Origin: Pseudomonas kairouanensis
GTDB lineage: Bacteria > Pseudomonadota > Gammaproteobacteria > Pseudomonadales > Pseudomonadaceae
Direction of reading: 5' to 3'
NCBI RefSeq assembly: GCF_004682055.1
Contig: NZ_QUZU01000014.1
Span: 62,001-126,000, forward strand
Length of the DNA stretch: 64,000 nucleotides
Position 1 is the first letter of the stretch. Each line of letters begins with the position of its first letter. The notes under the pieces were generated by a model. It ran no database searches and had not been told where the DNA came from. It was given only the letters and a program-made list of their open reading frames with translations. Below, one piece after another: positions 38,864 to 48,326 of this stretch. Position numbers and translations under genes: made by a program.

Positions 38864-39508
38864 TTAGTTGCCTGGGACAGGCCGAATGGGTGGGGCAATG
38901 GATGCCGCGACGTCCCAGGTCATCAGCAACTGCGTGATCGCGGCATCGATGGTGGCGTGCGGCACGTTGTCCCGCGCCAGGATCGAAATGCCTTGCAGGA
39001 AACTGTCATACACCGTCGCCAACACCACCGGGTCAAGGGTGTGGGGCAACTGCCCGGCACCCACCCCACGGGCCACACACGCGATGATCCCGGCCCGGGT
39101 GCGCAGGCGCGACTGGTTCAAGCCCTGCGCCACCCGCGCATTGTCCGGGCTGGGGGCACTCATCGCGCCCAGGGCCACCATGCAGCCTTTGGGATGGCCG
39201 TCTTCACACTGCATGCGCGCCGACTGGCGCAGGGCGGTTTCGATGGCCTGGCGCGGCGCGAGGGTTTCATCCCACAGGCATTCGGTGACTTGGGCGTAGG
39301 TCGACAAATAGCGCTGCACGCACTCATCGAACAGCGCCTCCTTGGAACCGAACGCAGCATAAAAACTCGGCGCGGAGATACCGCCCCCCAGGCCGGCCTT
39401 GAGTTGGGCGAGTGAGGTGGCGTCGTAGCCGTATTGCCAGAACAGGTGCAGGGCCTGGTCCACGGCGTGGTCACGGTCGAAATTACGCGGGCGGCCCATT
39501 TGTGCCAT
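38864..39508 (-). CDS. TetR-family repressor
   Basis: A 214-residue TetR protein with an N-terminal helix-turn-helix (about 10-55, with GYDATSLAQLKAGLGGGISAPS) and an all-helical ligand domain. It is divergent from an MFS transporter, and the gap contains two mirrored copies of an 18-bp site. It probably represses both genes until an inducing compound binds. Confidence 0.9.
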   Translation of the reverse strand: MAQMGRPRNFDRDHAVDQALHLFWQYGYDATSLAQLKAGLGGGISAPSFYAAFGSKEALFDECVQRYLSTYAQVTECLWDETLAPRQAIETALRQSARMQCEDGHPKGCMVALGAMSAPSPDNARVAQGLNQSRLRTRAGIIACVARGVGAGQLPHTLDPVVLATVYDSFLQGISILARDNVPHATIDAAITQLLMTWDVAASIAPPIRPVPGN

Positions 39509-39535
39509 GTGAGATCTCCGGTGGGGGAAGCGAGA

Positions 39536-39609
39536 TAAATACTAGTCGATACAGAAGTCGTTGACAACGTGCCACGGACGCCCTCAACATTTGTATCGAT
39601 CAGTATTTA
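39536..39609. promoter_or_regulatory. Mirrored TetR operator pair
   Basis: TAAATACTAGTCGATACA (39536-39553) and TGTATCGATCAGTATTTA (39592-39609) are reverse complements at 16 of 18 positions. One faces each divergent gene, as expected for a repressor controlling both itself and the transporter. Confidence 0.75.
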
Positions 39610-39631
39610 AATCCCATCCTAGGAGCTTCCC

Positions 39632-40849
39632 GTGACCCCCTCACTCACCTTATCGGCGTCATCCGAGCGCCTGCCCATCGGCGCCTTGCTCGCGTTGGCC
39701 ATGACCGGCTTCATCTGCATCGTCACCGAAACCCTCCCTGCCGGCCTGCTGCCGTTGATCAGCGAGGGTTTGGCGATTTCGCCGTCGATGGCTGGGCAGA
39801 TGGTCACCGCGTACGCACTGGGTTCGGTGCTGGCGGTGATCCCGATGACCATCGCCACGCGTGGCTGGCGCCGACGCAATGTGCTGCTGCTGACCATCGT
39901 TGGCTTCCTGCTGTTCAACTCCATCACGGCGTTGTCGTCCCATTATGGCGTGACGCTGGTGGCGCGCTTCTTTGCCGGTGTGGCGGCTGGGTTGGCGTGG
40001 AGCCTGCTGGCCGGTTACGCCCGGCGCATGGTTGCGCCCCACCAACAGGGCAAGGCGTTGGCCTTGGCGATGGTGGGCACGCCGATTGCGCTGTCGTTGG
40101 GGGTGCCGCTGGGCACATGGCTGGGTGGCCTGGTGGGTTGGCGGACTACCTTCGGACTGATGTCGGCGCTGACGCTGGTGCTGATTGTGTGGGTGCTGGT
40201 GAAGGTTCCGGACTTTGCACCCCAAGCCGCGCACCAGCGCCTGTCCCTGGGCAAAGTGCTGACCACGCCGGGCGTACGGCCGGTGCTGGCGGTGGTGATT
40301 ACGTGGATGCTGGCCCACAACATCCTGTACACCTACATCGCACCGTTCGTGGCGCCGGCGGGGTTGGCAGACCGGGTTGACCTGGTGCTGCTGGTGTTCG
40401 GCATCGCTGCTTTGGCGGGGATCTGGCTCACGGCCAGGCTGGTCGAGCCGCTGCTGCGTAAAACCGTGCTGGTCAGCCTGGTGACCTTCGCGGGGGTGAG
40501 CCTGGTATTGGGCTTGTTGGGCAGCAATCCACTGGTGATTTACCTCGGCGTGGCCATCTGGGGCTTGAGCTTTGGCGGCGCCGCGACCTTGCTGCAAACT
40601 GCCTTGGCGGATGCGGCCGGCGACGGCGCAGATGTGGCGCTGTCGCTGAATGTGGTGGCGTGGAACAGTGCCATTGCCGGCAGTGGCGTGGTGGGAGGGG
40701 TGTTGTTGGAGACCTGGGGCGTGGCGTCCTTTCCCTGGGCAATGCTGCTGTTGATCGGCGTGTCGCTGGCCATTGCCTGGGGGGCGCGCGCCCATGGGTT
40801 CACACCGGGGGCGCGTAGTGCGGATAATCCTACGGTGGTCGGGCACTAA
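39632..40849 (+). CDS. MFS efflux transporter (SotB/YdhP-like)
   Basis: A 405-residue, 12-helix major facilitator of the drug:H+ antiporter 1 group. It has ETLPAGLLPLISEGLAIS in helix 1 and AGYARRMVAPHQQGKALA after helix 4, typical of sugar- and drug-efflux permeases. It is regulated, by position, by the divergent TetR protein. The substrate is unknown. Confidence 0.88.
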   Translation: MTPSLTLSASSERLPIGALLALAMTGFICIVTETLPAGLLPLISEGLAISPSMAGQMVTAYALGSVLAVIPMTIATRGWRRRNVLLLTIVGFLLFNSITALSSHYGVTLVARFFAGVAAGLAWSLLAGYARRMVAPHQQGKALALAMVGTPIALSLGVPLGTWLGGLVGWRTTFGLMSALTLVLIVWVLVKVPDFAPQAAHQRLSLGKVLTTPGVRPVLAVVITWMLAHNILYTYIAPFVAPAGLADRVDLVLLVFGIAALAGIWLTARLVEPLLRKTVLVSLVTFAGVSLVLGLLGSNPLVIYLGVAIWGLSFGGAATLLQTALADAAGDGADVALSLNVVAWNSAIAGSGVVGGVLLETWGVASFPWAMLLLIGVSLAIAWGARAHGFTPGARSADNPTVVGH

Positions 40850-40943
40850 TCTGACAAAGGCCGGTCAATAAACCCTGCAATATCATCCACTTGGCTCCGC
40901 ATGTCGGAGCCTGCCGCTTTACTCCCCATCGAAGATTGAATGC

Positions 40944-41735
40944 ATGCACCTTCGCAACATTGCCGTAGGGCTGTCGGCCCTTGTGTTGTTCTCCACCGGC
41001 GCCCATGCCCGGGCCGTGGCAGACCTCTACTCCCATCAGGAAAAACAACTGTCGTTCGACAGCTGCGCCCAACTGTTCCCCGCTGCCAACCCGATCAAGA
41101 CCGCCACCGTGCCGGCCAGCATGAAACCCCTGGCGCTGTGTTCCGATCACTTTGCGGTGCTCTATTCGCAAACCAGCAAGACCCCGCTGGTGGTGGTCGA
41201 ACGCCTGAATGCCGCACAGCTGAAAGACGCCAAGGGCGAGGAACGCACCAACCAGTTCTACGCCGACCCGCGCATCCCCAAGGGCGGGCGCGCCGAACTG
41301 AGCGACTATCGTGCCCAGCACATGGACCGTGGCCATCAGTCCCCGGCCGCCGACGCACCGAATGCCAACGCCATGGCCCAGTCATTTGCGCTGTCGAATA
41401 TGGTGCCCCAGGACCCAACCAACAACCGCAAGATCTGGAGCAAGGTCGAAGCCGATGTGCGCAAGTTTGCCGTGCGTGCCGGTGGTGATGTGTATGTGTT
41501 CACCGGGCCGCTGTTCGACAGCGGCTACAGCACCATCGGCGACAACAAGGTGTGGGTGCCGACGCGCCTGTTCAAGCTGGTGTATGACGCCACGTCCAAG
41601 CGGGCCTGGGCCTATGTGCTGCCCAACGCGCAAACCCGCATCCAGAAACCGATGGACTACGACAGCTTCGTGAAAAGCACCGGCCTGAAATTGCTGGGTA
41701 ATCTGCCGGTATCGGGCTCGGTAGGGCGCGGCTGA
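40944..41735 (+). CDS. Secreted DNA/RNA non-specific endonuclease
   Basis: A 263-residue nuclease of the beta-beta-alpha-metal (NucA/EndA) family. It has a signal peptide (about 1-23) and the active-site motif DRGHQSPAAD with catalytic histidine, then FALSNMVPQDPTNNRKIW with the metal-binding asparagine. It degrades extracellular nucleic acid. A cognate inhibitor is not encoded next to it, which fits an exported scavenging enzyme. Confidence 0.9.
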   Translation: MHLRNIAVGLSALVLFSTGAHARAVADLYSHQEKQLSFDSCAQLFPAANPIKTATVPASMKPLALCSDHFAVLYSQTSKTPLVVVERLNAAQLKDAKGEERTNQFYADPRIPKGGRAELSDYRAQHMDRGHQSPAADAPNANAMAQSFALSNMVPQDPTNNRKIWSKVEADVRKFAVRAGGDVYVFTGPLFDSGYSTIGDNKVWVPTRLFKLVYDATSKRAWAYVLPNAQTRIQKPMDYDSFVKSTGLKLLGNLPVSGSVGRG

Positions 41736-41738
41736 TCG

Positions 41739-41918
41739 TTACTTGGCCTTTTTCAACGCCTTGAGTCGCTGCGTTGCGCGTTGCACGGCGGCCATTTTTT
41801 CGGGGCGTTTCATGCGTTTCCATTTGCGGATGTCGTCCTTGCTGCGCCCGCAGCTCACGCACAGGTCGCCGCTGAGTTGGCAGATGGAAATGCACGGGTT
41901 TTCGATGTCTTTAGCCAA
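41739..41918 (-). CDS. DUF1289 family small protein
   Basis: A 59-residue protein with the DUF1289 pattern (NPCISICQ...LCVSCGR...W), whose four cysteines suggest a metal or Fe-S site. No ATG is available; the frame is closed upstream by a stop, and TTG at 41918 gives the family N-terminus MAKDIENPC. It sits 39 bases after the DUF2986 gene on the same strand and is convergent with the nuclease gene, stop to stop. Confidence 0.8.
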   Translation of the reverse strand: MAKDIENPCISICQLSGDLCVSCGRSKDDIRKWKRMKRPEKMAAVQRATQRLKALKKAK

Positions 41919-41957
41919 GGGGGCACCAGTTCGGTTGGACGGGTCGCTGAAGATTCC

Positions 41958-42119
41958 TCAGCTCTCGGCAGGCGGCACCGGGCTTTCGGTGGACTGGGCT
42001 TCGAGTTTCAATCGGTCCGCCTTGCTGATGTACCTGTCCTTGGATTTGGGGGCCAGTTTGGCGCTGGCCTTTTTGGCTTTGGCCTTGAACAGTTGCTGCA
42101 GTTTCTTTTGGCGGTTCAT
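41958..42119 (-). CDS. DUF2986 family small protein
   Basis: A 53-residue, highly basic protein beginning MNRQKKLQQLFKAKAKKASA and containing KLAPKSKDRYISKADR, the DUF2986 pattern. The function is unknown; the charge suggests RNA or ribosome contact (inference). It is upstream of the DUF1289 gene. Confidence 0.8.
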   Translation of the reverse strand: MNRQKKLQQLFKAKAKKASAKLAPKSKDRYISKADRLKLEAQSTESPVPPAES

Positions 42120-42192
42120 GGGTTTTTTACCGGGGTTGTGAGTGCCCGGATGATACCAGCTTAAGCAACTGCCGCCGTTGCCTGGGGTGCTG

Positions 42193-43233
42193 TTAACGTC
42201 GATCTGCGTGCAGGGCCGGTGGGCGTGCCAGGAACTCAGTGATCAACCCCACGACCTGCTGCTGGATCACTTCCCGCGGCCGCGCGCCTTTGCCATCGTG
42301 GCAAATCATCCCGTCCCCGGGCGAACTCTCTTCAATCAACGCCTCACCCGTCGGCTTGCAGATGGCCATAAAGCTGAAATGGGTGGCATCGGCGAGCTTC
42401 AAATACTGTGTTGATGCGTTCGGCAGGCGCCGGGCCAGGTCGTCGGACTCAAGCTCTGCCGGCAACTCCGGCGCCGTGACGCCCGCTGCCAGTACCAGCA
42501 CCGGCACGGGCATCGCGGCCAGGCTGGCATCGGTCATGCCGCGCGACAGGCCCAGGTCCAGGGACACCACGGCGGTGATGCGCTTGTCGCTCAAGTCTGC
42601 CGCCACCTGGGCGCTGTCGGGGTTCATCTTCTGGTAGGCCTGGCAACCGGACAGTTGCGCATGGGTAGCGCAGTCCTTGGCGAACAACACCGGGTCGAAG
42701 CGCGCACCACCGATTTGCAGCACGGTCCAGCCACCGAGGGAATGGCCCACGGCAGCAATCGTGTGCTTGGCCACCGCGCCAAAGCGCTTGGGCTGGGCAA
42801 GCACCGCATCAATGGCCCGGCTCAAGTCCTTGGGCCGTTGCCACAACTGCGCGGCGGCTGCGGGGCTGCGATCCTTGCTGGTAGTGCCGGGGTGGTTGAC
42901 CGCCGCCACGATGTAACCCTGATGGGCCAACGCACTGGCCAACCACACCTGGTTACCCCAATTACCGCCGTTGCCGTGGGAGATCACCACCAGCGGGTGT
43001 TCGCCGCTGGCCGGTGGCGCATCTGGCACACCGAGGGCGCCGTAGAACACCGCGTCGTCGCGGATCAACGCTGGCTTGGCGGTGGTAGCGGCGGGGTACC
43101 ACACCACCATCTGCAACGGGCGTTGATTGTTCGGATCGGGGAGGGTGGTGTTCTGGAAGCCGATAGGGAGGGTGTCGGCGAATACGGGCGCGCAGAGGAA
43201 TGCCAGGAACAGGGCGGCGAGGCGGGTTCTCAT
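42193..43233 (-). CDS. Exported alpha/beta-hydrolase (dienelactone-hydrolase-like)
   Basis: A 346-residue secreted hydrolase with a signal peptide (about 1-19, ending VFA). It has the nucleophile elbow GHSLGG, an oxyanion loop HGNGGN and a late histidine in DATHFSF. It is of the family that includes predicted dienelactone hydrolases and PAF-acetylhydrolase-like esterases. The natural ester is unknown. Confidence 0.85.
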   Translation of the reverse strand: MRTRLAALFLAFLCAPVFADTLPIGFQNTTLPDPNNQRPLQMVVWYPAATTAKPALIRDDAVFYGALGVPDAPPASGEHPLVVISHGNGGNWGNQVWLASALAHQGYIVAAVNHPGTTSKDRSPAAAAQLWQRPKDLSRAIDAVLAQPKRFGAVAKHTIAAVGHSLGGWTVLQIGGARFDPVLFAKDCATHAQLSGCQAYQKMNPDSAQVAADLSDKRITAVVSLDLGLSRGMTDASLAAMPVPVLVLAAGVTAPELPAELESDDLARRLPNASTQYLKLADATHFSFMAICKPTGEALIEESSPGDGMICHDGKGARPREVIQQQVVGLITEFLARPPALHADRR

Positions 43234-43430
43234 TGTTCTTATCGTCCTTGAAGTGAGGCGCGCAGCATGCCCGCAAATAGCCGATTTGGGTAGAGGGGAG
43301 GCGGGACTAGGAAGTTACTTGCAAGTTCCTACTTGTGAGTCTGACAGAGTTGTCCTTCGTGATTTTAGGAAGTGGGTGGGTTTATTTGGTTAATGATTCG
43401 TGCAAGGGTAGGGGTGTGACTCTTACAGTT

Positions 43431-43450
43431 GGTTTGGTTTGGTTTGGTTT
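43431..43450. repeat. (GGTTT)4 tandem in an AT-rich intergenic stretch
   Basis: Four exact GGTTT units. The gap 43234-43494 is much less GC-rich than the rest of the window. Apart from this array and the promoter of the next gene, I see nothing in it. Confidence 0.8.
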
Positions 43451-43494
43451 GATTTGAAATTGGAGATTTAACTTCTGATTTGAAGGTGGTGATT

Positions 43495-44004
43495 ATGAAA
43501 AGCTCGACTGTGTCAATCATCGATATGAGGGTAAAGTTTTTTTGGCTCGCGTTACTCTCTGCCTTAATGATTTTTGAAGCGGGTTCTGCTTTTGCGGGTG
43601 AGGAGACGATTACTAAGTCGAAGGCGCCTGACGCCGTATTGATAGTGTCTATTTCCAATGTTGAACCGGGTGTGGGTTTTTCTCGGTTTAGCATTTTAGG
43701 TGTGGACATTCCTCGCGCAGTTAGCCTTAAGCAAAAACAGTTGCTGGGGATTCTATGGAGTACCACTTATTATCCTGGAATACTCAATGATACCGTGGAG
43801 CTTTGCTACTACCGCCCCTATAGTTCTGAGCGCAGTTGTGTGCCCATTCAGCCTAACTCATCGGGGGAGGTTATGTATTTTAACGACCAGCCCTTTGACC
43901 GTGGTTCTGTGGTTGAGATCAGGCATCATGTGCTAGGAGGTGAGCGTCCCTATGCTCGTCCCGCCGGCATCGACTCTGTGACCTTTCGATATCGTTACCA
44001 ATAA
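43495..44004 (+). CDS. Exported protein of unknown function
   Basis: A 169-residue protein with a signal peptide (about 10-35, ending AFAG) and a beta-rich body with two cysteines (LCYYRPY...SCVPI) that could form a disulfide. I do not recognise it. The ATG at 43495 with AAGGTGGT upstream is preferred over a TTG five codons earlier. GC content is clearly below that of the core genes, suggesting transfer. Confidence 0.7.
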   Translation: MKSSTVSIIDMRVKFFWLALLSALMIFEAGSAFAGEETITKSKAPDAVLIVSISNVEPGVGFSRFSILGVDIPRAVSLKQKQLLGILWSTTYYPGILNDTVELCYYRPYSSERSCVPIQPNSSGEVMYFNDQPFDRGSVVEIRHHVLGGERPYARPAGIDSVTFRYRYQ

Positions 44005-44104
44005 GCTCTCAAACGCCCAAGGCCTTTTGGGTGGTAAGTATTCTCTATGTGGAATTAAGGGATTCAAAACTGAAATTCACACACCTATTGCAAGGTGAAT
44101 ACTC

Positions 44105-45457
44105 ATGACGACAATCAATACTTATACATTGGTATCTAACGGTAATGTGGCAAGTAAAACCGTTGGTGCGGCATTACCCGCGGCCATGCCGGATGATGAC
44201 AATGTGAATGCGTCCGTTGCTTCAACTAATAGCGACGACACTGCCACCGTCTCGATTCTGGCCCGTCAACTGAGCGATGCGGCAACACGGGCCCAAGCGC
44301 GTGTGGGACAAAGGGGGACCGACCCACTTGACCCAATAAAAGACGACAAGTATTTCGCCAACAAAGTGCGGCATGATGCAGAAACACCAACGACTAATCA
44401 CGCAGAACTCTTGGCGCGCGCCCGCCAGGCGACGGGTTTTGTCAACGGCGCTGACAGCAACCCGTTTAAAGGGCTAACGCGTGATCAACTCAATCTGATT
44501 GCCCACGATGAGGGCGGCGCTTTTACGATTAATGAACGACGTGCAGCGTGGGAGGCCGTGCAATCGGCGACCGCTCCTGAGGTTTTGAGTCCGAAAGCGG
44601 CTGCCGTCAACGGTCGTGAAATCTTGATTTCGCGTTATTTTGGTGGCAGCGAACCGCCCGTGGCGCTCCCGCCTGCGACGTTGTACAACGCCTCTTTGAG
44701 GCCTGGAAATTTTCTCAACCATGATGATCGTGCCTTGATCGCGGATATGTATGCTTTTGCCCAGGCGGAGGGTGCGGATCTGTCATTCGTCGATCGGTTG
44801 GCCAATACACTGGGTAACTTCCGTAATTACAGCGACGGGCGTCAGATGCTCAGTAGCAATACCGGCAGTTATGACTCGGATGGCTACAAGGTGACGTTTG
44901 ACTTCACGCCAGAGGACAGCGCAATCGCTTCGCGCATCCTGAACGGTTCGGCGATCAACAGCACCCGCCTTGATCCGGGATTTGTTCGCTATATTCTGGA
45001 TCCGGGTTTCGGAGCGCTCCTACACGCGGGGGGCATACCCTTCCTGGAGCGGATGGTGAACAAGTTCTCCGGCGAAGGCGCAGATCAGCCACCGCTCGGC
45101 AGTGAATTTTCCACCCTGGATTGGGGCAAGGTTGGGAATCATGTCATCCGCACCGTTCACAAGGACATACGGCTCCCGGCCTCTACAGCGCTCACCGAAG
45201 TCGTCAATGGCCTGCGCACGCTGACCAAGCAAGCCAAGGACGCCGGCTACAGCCTCGACGAAACCACCGGTGATGTACGCCTCTTGCCGCGCAGGCTTGG
45301 CAATCGCACAGCGCAAGCCACTGAGGAAGCATTAGCGGTGCGCCGGGTGAGAGTTCGCTCATTGGTGGAGGTCATCGCCAGCAGTCGCGGCCCTCTCGGA
45401 ATACAACCCAAATGGGTGAGCAGCCTGTTCCAGGTTTTGCGCAATTTCAAATCTTGA
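44105..45457 (+). CDS. Large hypothetical protein, no recognised domain
   Basis: A 450-residue soluble protein with a Ser/Asn/Thr/Asp-rich disordered N terminus (about 1-60) and no signal peptide. The rest is a mostly helical body with GLTRDQLNLIAHDEGGAFTINERRAAW (in part an EF-hand-like acidic stretch) and a basic C terminus. The disordered polar N terminus is reminiscent of type III-secreted or toxin-like proteins, but there is no further support. It is separated by 100 bases from the previous gene. Confidence 0.65.
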   Translation: MTTINTYTLVSNGNVASKTVGAALPAAMPDDDNVNASVASTNSDDTATVSILARQLSDAATRAQARVGQRGTDPLDPIKDDKYFANKVRHDAETPTTNHAELLARARQATGFVNGADSNPFKGLTRDQLNLIAHDEGGAFTINERRAAWEAVQSATAPEVLSPKAAAVNGREILISRYFGGSEPPVALPPATLYNASLRPGNFLNHDDRALIADMYAFAQAEGADLSFVDRLANTLGNFRNYSDGRQMLSSNTGSYDSDGYKVTFDFTPEDSAIASRILNGSAINSTRLDPGFVRYILDPGFGALLHAGGIPFLERMVNKFSGEGADQPPLGSEFSTLDWGKVGNHVIRTVHKDIRLPASTALTEVVNGLRTLTKQAKDAGYSLDETTGDVRLLPRRLGNRTAQATEEALAVRRVRVRSLVEVIASSRGPLGIQPKWVSSLFQVLRNFKS

Positions 45458-45960
45458 ATGTTCGCGACGAGTCGCGCCCTATAGTGCTGGATAGCCCTCA
45501 TGCCTTAACCAAGTTCCATCGTCCTGGAGGTAGCTGACAAGCACCACCCGGCACGGGAGGGTGCGCGATTGTAGGGTTGCCTAAATTCCAGGTGTGTAAA
45601 AAGCCAGGGTCAGGAACGTGTTTTAAGCCGAAGTGCAATGAATAAAGGAACGCTAACTTAATACGTTAAGCGTGACGTTGTTTCATTGGTGAGAATTATA
45701 AGGGCGGCTTGTTTCACGAAAGAGACAGTCTGTCATTCTCCGAATAGCCAGTGATGTATCTATAGCAATTAACTATAACCGGCGCGTGGCGTAAACGTCT
45801 GGCCACTGCTAAATCTACATGGCGTACTGCTACAAATAGCCAGGCGAATAATAGCCCTGCTTAATGACTGGCGGGCCTCTCTAAACTTGCTGTGGGAGGG
45901 AAAGAGGTTTCATCCTGCGCCGCCAAATGGCGGCCGATTGCAAGCGCGGAGATTAATCAA
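45458..45960. other. Intergenic region, ~500 bases, no gene seen
   Basis: No credible coding frame, RNA gene or repeat was found. It must carry the promoter for the three-gene operon that starts at 45961. Confidence 0.5.
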
Positions 45961-46827
45961 ATGGTGGGAGACTTCGGGGCTGAAACGGACAGTCATGTGC
46001 AAGATCCATCGCTTATTGCGTCAACCTTCAATGCTTTTGATGCGCGCTTGAAGTTGCTGGAAACGCCCAAGGAGACCAGCCTGCTCGAAAAATTTCAAAA
46101 ACGAGGGAGCTTATTGGCGTTGATGATAGGCATCCTGTTAAGTGCAGTGTCAGTCTTCAATGTGTTCTGGACCCAGCCCAAGGAAAGCGCGCTTAAAAAT
46201 ATGGCAGAGTTCAATAAGACCGTCAGTGCCGTATCGAACTTGCGGCAGTCCATGCTTCAGGTCAATTACCAGTCCAACAACGAGGAGATGAAAGTTGCAT
46301 TGAATTCCATGGTAACACCGCAGGTGCTGATCAACATTCAATACGCGACGTCGTTGTTACCCGAGGTCGGGGATTCGGCCGGTATTCCTCAATTGATCGT
46401 TTTGATTGCTGAAGCCATGAACTTCTATGACTGGGACAGTGCCGAGAGGCTGGTGAACGAAGCGGTTTCACGTAAATCGATACCGACCTTGCAGGCCGAA
46501 GCGCTGCGCTACAAAGCGAGGCTCATGTTTCTTAGAGGTCGGGCACAGGACGGACGAAATGCGTTCGAACAAGCCGTATTGGCGATCCGTAATGAACCAG
46601 GTTGGGGGATCAACGGTATGAGGGCATCCCTGGTCTCGGATTGGGTAGTTGCCGAAGCGTTGTTTGGTGACTGCAATTTGAGCTCAGCGCGCGTTCAGCA
46701 ATTTGTCGAATTCGTTACCCAGCCACAGATCCAAACCCCCACAAAGCTGGGGTTGATTGCAGCCCTTAGATCCCAGCTGAGTCAACAGAACCGATGTGTG
46801 ATGCCCGGAGAGTTGAGTGCCCTTTAA
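45961..46827 (+). CDS. Single-pass membrane protein with helical-repeat domain, unknown
   Basis: A 288-residue protein with a cytoplasmic N-terminal helix (about 1-45), one membrane segment (about 49-70, SLLALMIGILLSAVSVFNVFW) and a periplasmic, TPR-like helical region (about 130-260, AERLVNEAVSRKSIPTLQAEALRYKARLM). I do not recognise a family. The ATG at 45961 with GGAG upstream is preferred to a GTG 23 codons earlier. It is the first gene of a tight three-gene operon with a metallopeptidase. Confidence 0.7.
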   Translation: MVGDFGAETDSHVQDPSLIASTFNAFDARLKLLETPKETSLLEKFQKRGSLLALMIGILLSAVSVFNVFWTQPKESALKNMAEFNKTVSAVSNLRQSMLQVNYQSNNEEMKVALNSMVTPQVLINIQYATSLLPEVGDSAGIPQLIVLIAEAMNFYDWDSAERLVNEAVSRKSIPTLQAEALRYKARLMFLRGRAQDGRNAFEQAVLAIRNEPGWGINGMRASLVSDWVVAEALFGDCNLSSARVQQFVEFVTQPQIQTPTKLGLIAALRSQLSQQNRCVMPGELSAL

Positions 46828-46858
46828 CAAGCAGCATTTGCGCCCTTTGGAGCCAAGC

Positions 46859-47755
46859 ATGAACAGAAGAGAAGCCCTACGCTTTTTGCCCTTTTTATCC
46901 GCGGCTTACCTGGGGGTGACAAAACAGTCGTGTGCTCACGCGGCATGGCCTGGGCAAGACCACCGCTCCGATCAGACCGACGGCCACTCTCAAGGCGCAG
47001 ACTCGGGTTGGCCATCCGCCCCCATAGGGCAACCTCAGACGATGTCCGCCCTAATCGGAAGCACCCGTGGATGTTCATTTCAGGGCAGCGCTTTGAACAA
47101 TGGTGGGTTGTCGAACATATTGATTCCTGACCAGCAAATTCCCGCTCAGTTGTTATCCAAGGCACATGCGTTCAATGACCTGCTGAAACACGTCTACCAG
47201 CTTTCACCCGGGCTGGGGTTTATCAATGACGCGACGGCGCTTAATGCGTTCGCCGTTGCGCAAAACCTGCTGCCTTCGAGTCAAAACGGAACCATCTTAC
47301 TGGGGTGGCACCTGCTCAACTCGGAGTATCAGAAAAGCCCGGCAACCTGGGAGGGGGCGGCGATTCTCATTCATGCCCATGAATTTGGCCACATTGCACA
47401 GTTCAATTACTTTGGGGCCATGCCCGTTACGTTGATGGAGCTGCAGGCAGATGCGCTGGCGGGGTGCGTTATGGCACATCGGTTCATTATGGATTCGATG
47501 AGTAACATGTCGTTAACCTACGTCCAATCCATGCACCGCGCGCAACAGAAGATGGGGGACTTTGCCCATGCATCAAACTCCGTTTTCAGCATGGGCGGAT
47601 ACGACTTCAATGATCCCAATTTTCATGGAACCCCCCAGCAACGGTTGCTTGCGTTCAGGTTTGGTTTTCAGATGATCGCTCAAAGCACTGCGCCCCAGCC
47701 CATCCCGCAAATAATGAAATTTACGCGGCAGTTTGCTCAGCAATTACTCTCGTAG
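46859..47755 (+). CDS. Exported HExxH zinc metallopeptidase, YpfJ-like
   Basis: A 298-residue protein with a twin-arginine-like signal (MNRREALRFLPFLSAAYLG). It has a zinc motif HEFGH (within IHAHEFGHIAQF), a third ligand in ELQADALAG, and a late HGTPQQRLLAFRFG that matches the ending pattern of YpfJ-type neutral zinc metallopeptidases. The ATG at 46859 has GGAG upstream; a GTG 14 codons earlier lies inside the previous gene. It may process or clear a periplasmic protein; the substrate is unknown. Confidence 0.75.
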   Translation: MNRREALRFLPFLSAAYLGVTKQSCAHAAWPGQDHRSDQTDGHSQGADSGWPSAPIGQPQTMSALIGSTRGCSFQGSALNNGGLSNILIPDQQIPAQLLSKAHAFNDLLKHVYQLSPGLGFINDATALNAFAVAQNLLPSSQNGTILLGWHLLNSEYQKSPATWEGAAILIHAHEFGHIAQFNYFGAMPVTLMELQADALAGCVMAHRFIMDSMSNMSLTYVQSMHRAQQKMGDFAHASNSVFSMGGYDFNDPNFHGTPQQRLLAFRFGFQMIAQSTAPQPIPQIMKFTRQFAQQLLS

Positions 47756-47764
47756 AGGTGAGAT

Positions 47765-48262
47765 ATGAAGGTGATCGGACTGGTGTTGTTGTGTGCATCG
47801 GTGAGTGTTCAGGCGGATGTGTGCAGTGACCTGAAGCAAGTAGTCGATAAACTGGGCAGCGGTTTCTCGGATTGGCGGGGTGCGTACGATTCGGCGTTCA
47901 ATGAGTACACCTCCACCTATCGTTTACCCGGCGCTGGAGAGTGCATCATCAACCCCGGCGAATTTCCCGAGTACACCTGTACATGGGATGTGCCCAGTAG
48001 CGCGCAAATGGACTCTCAGTACAAAGGCCTGGTCGACACTATTGGTGGTTGTGCAACTTTGTTCCCTGACAAGATCAAACGGTCGACATTCAATAGGCCT
48101 GCAAGGGTCTCAAAATATTATAAGTACAACCCGTCGCAGTCGAATAAGTTCACGTCTGAAAATGCACCGTTCGACGTATCGGCTCGAACCCAAAGTGGTA
48201 CCCGAATTAAAACGGGGGAGACGTTTTATTCTATCGGTGTGACGGTGGAAGCGAACGAATAA
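47765..48262 (+). CDS. Small secreted protein of unknown function
   Basis: A 165-residue protein with a signal peptide (about 1-18, ending VQA) and four cysteines in the mature part (VCSDL, GECII, YTCTW, GGCATL), so two disulfides are possible. It starts 9 bases after the metallopeptidase gene with GAGGTGAG as ribosome site. It could be a substrate, inhibitor or partner of that enzyme (inference). Confidence 0.7.
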   Translation: MKVIGLVLLCASVSVQADVCSDLKQVVDKLGSGFSDWRGAYDSAFNEYTSTYRLPGAGECIINPGEFPEYTCTWDVPSSAQMDSQYKGLVDTIGGCATLFPDKIKRSTFNRPARVSKYYKYNPSQSNKFTSENAPFDVSARTQSGTRIKTGETFYSIGVTVEANE

Positions 48263-48265
48263 GCG

Positions 48266-48291
48266 CCGACCACTGAGCACTCAGTGATCGG
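48266..48291. terminator. Dyad between convergent operons
   Basis: CCGAcCACTGAG and CTCAGTGaTCGG form an 11-pair stem with one mismatch just past the stop of the secreted-protein gene; a short T-rich stretch follows. It is a possible weak terminator. Confidence 0.45.
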
Positions 48292-48326
48292 TTGATTTGC
48301 AAAAACAGGTATGACGAAGCAAGGCG

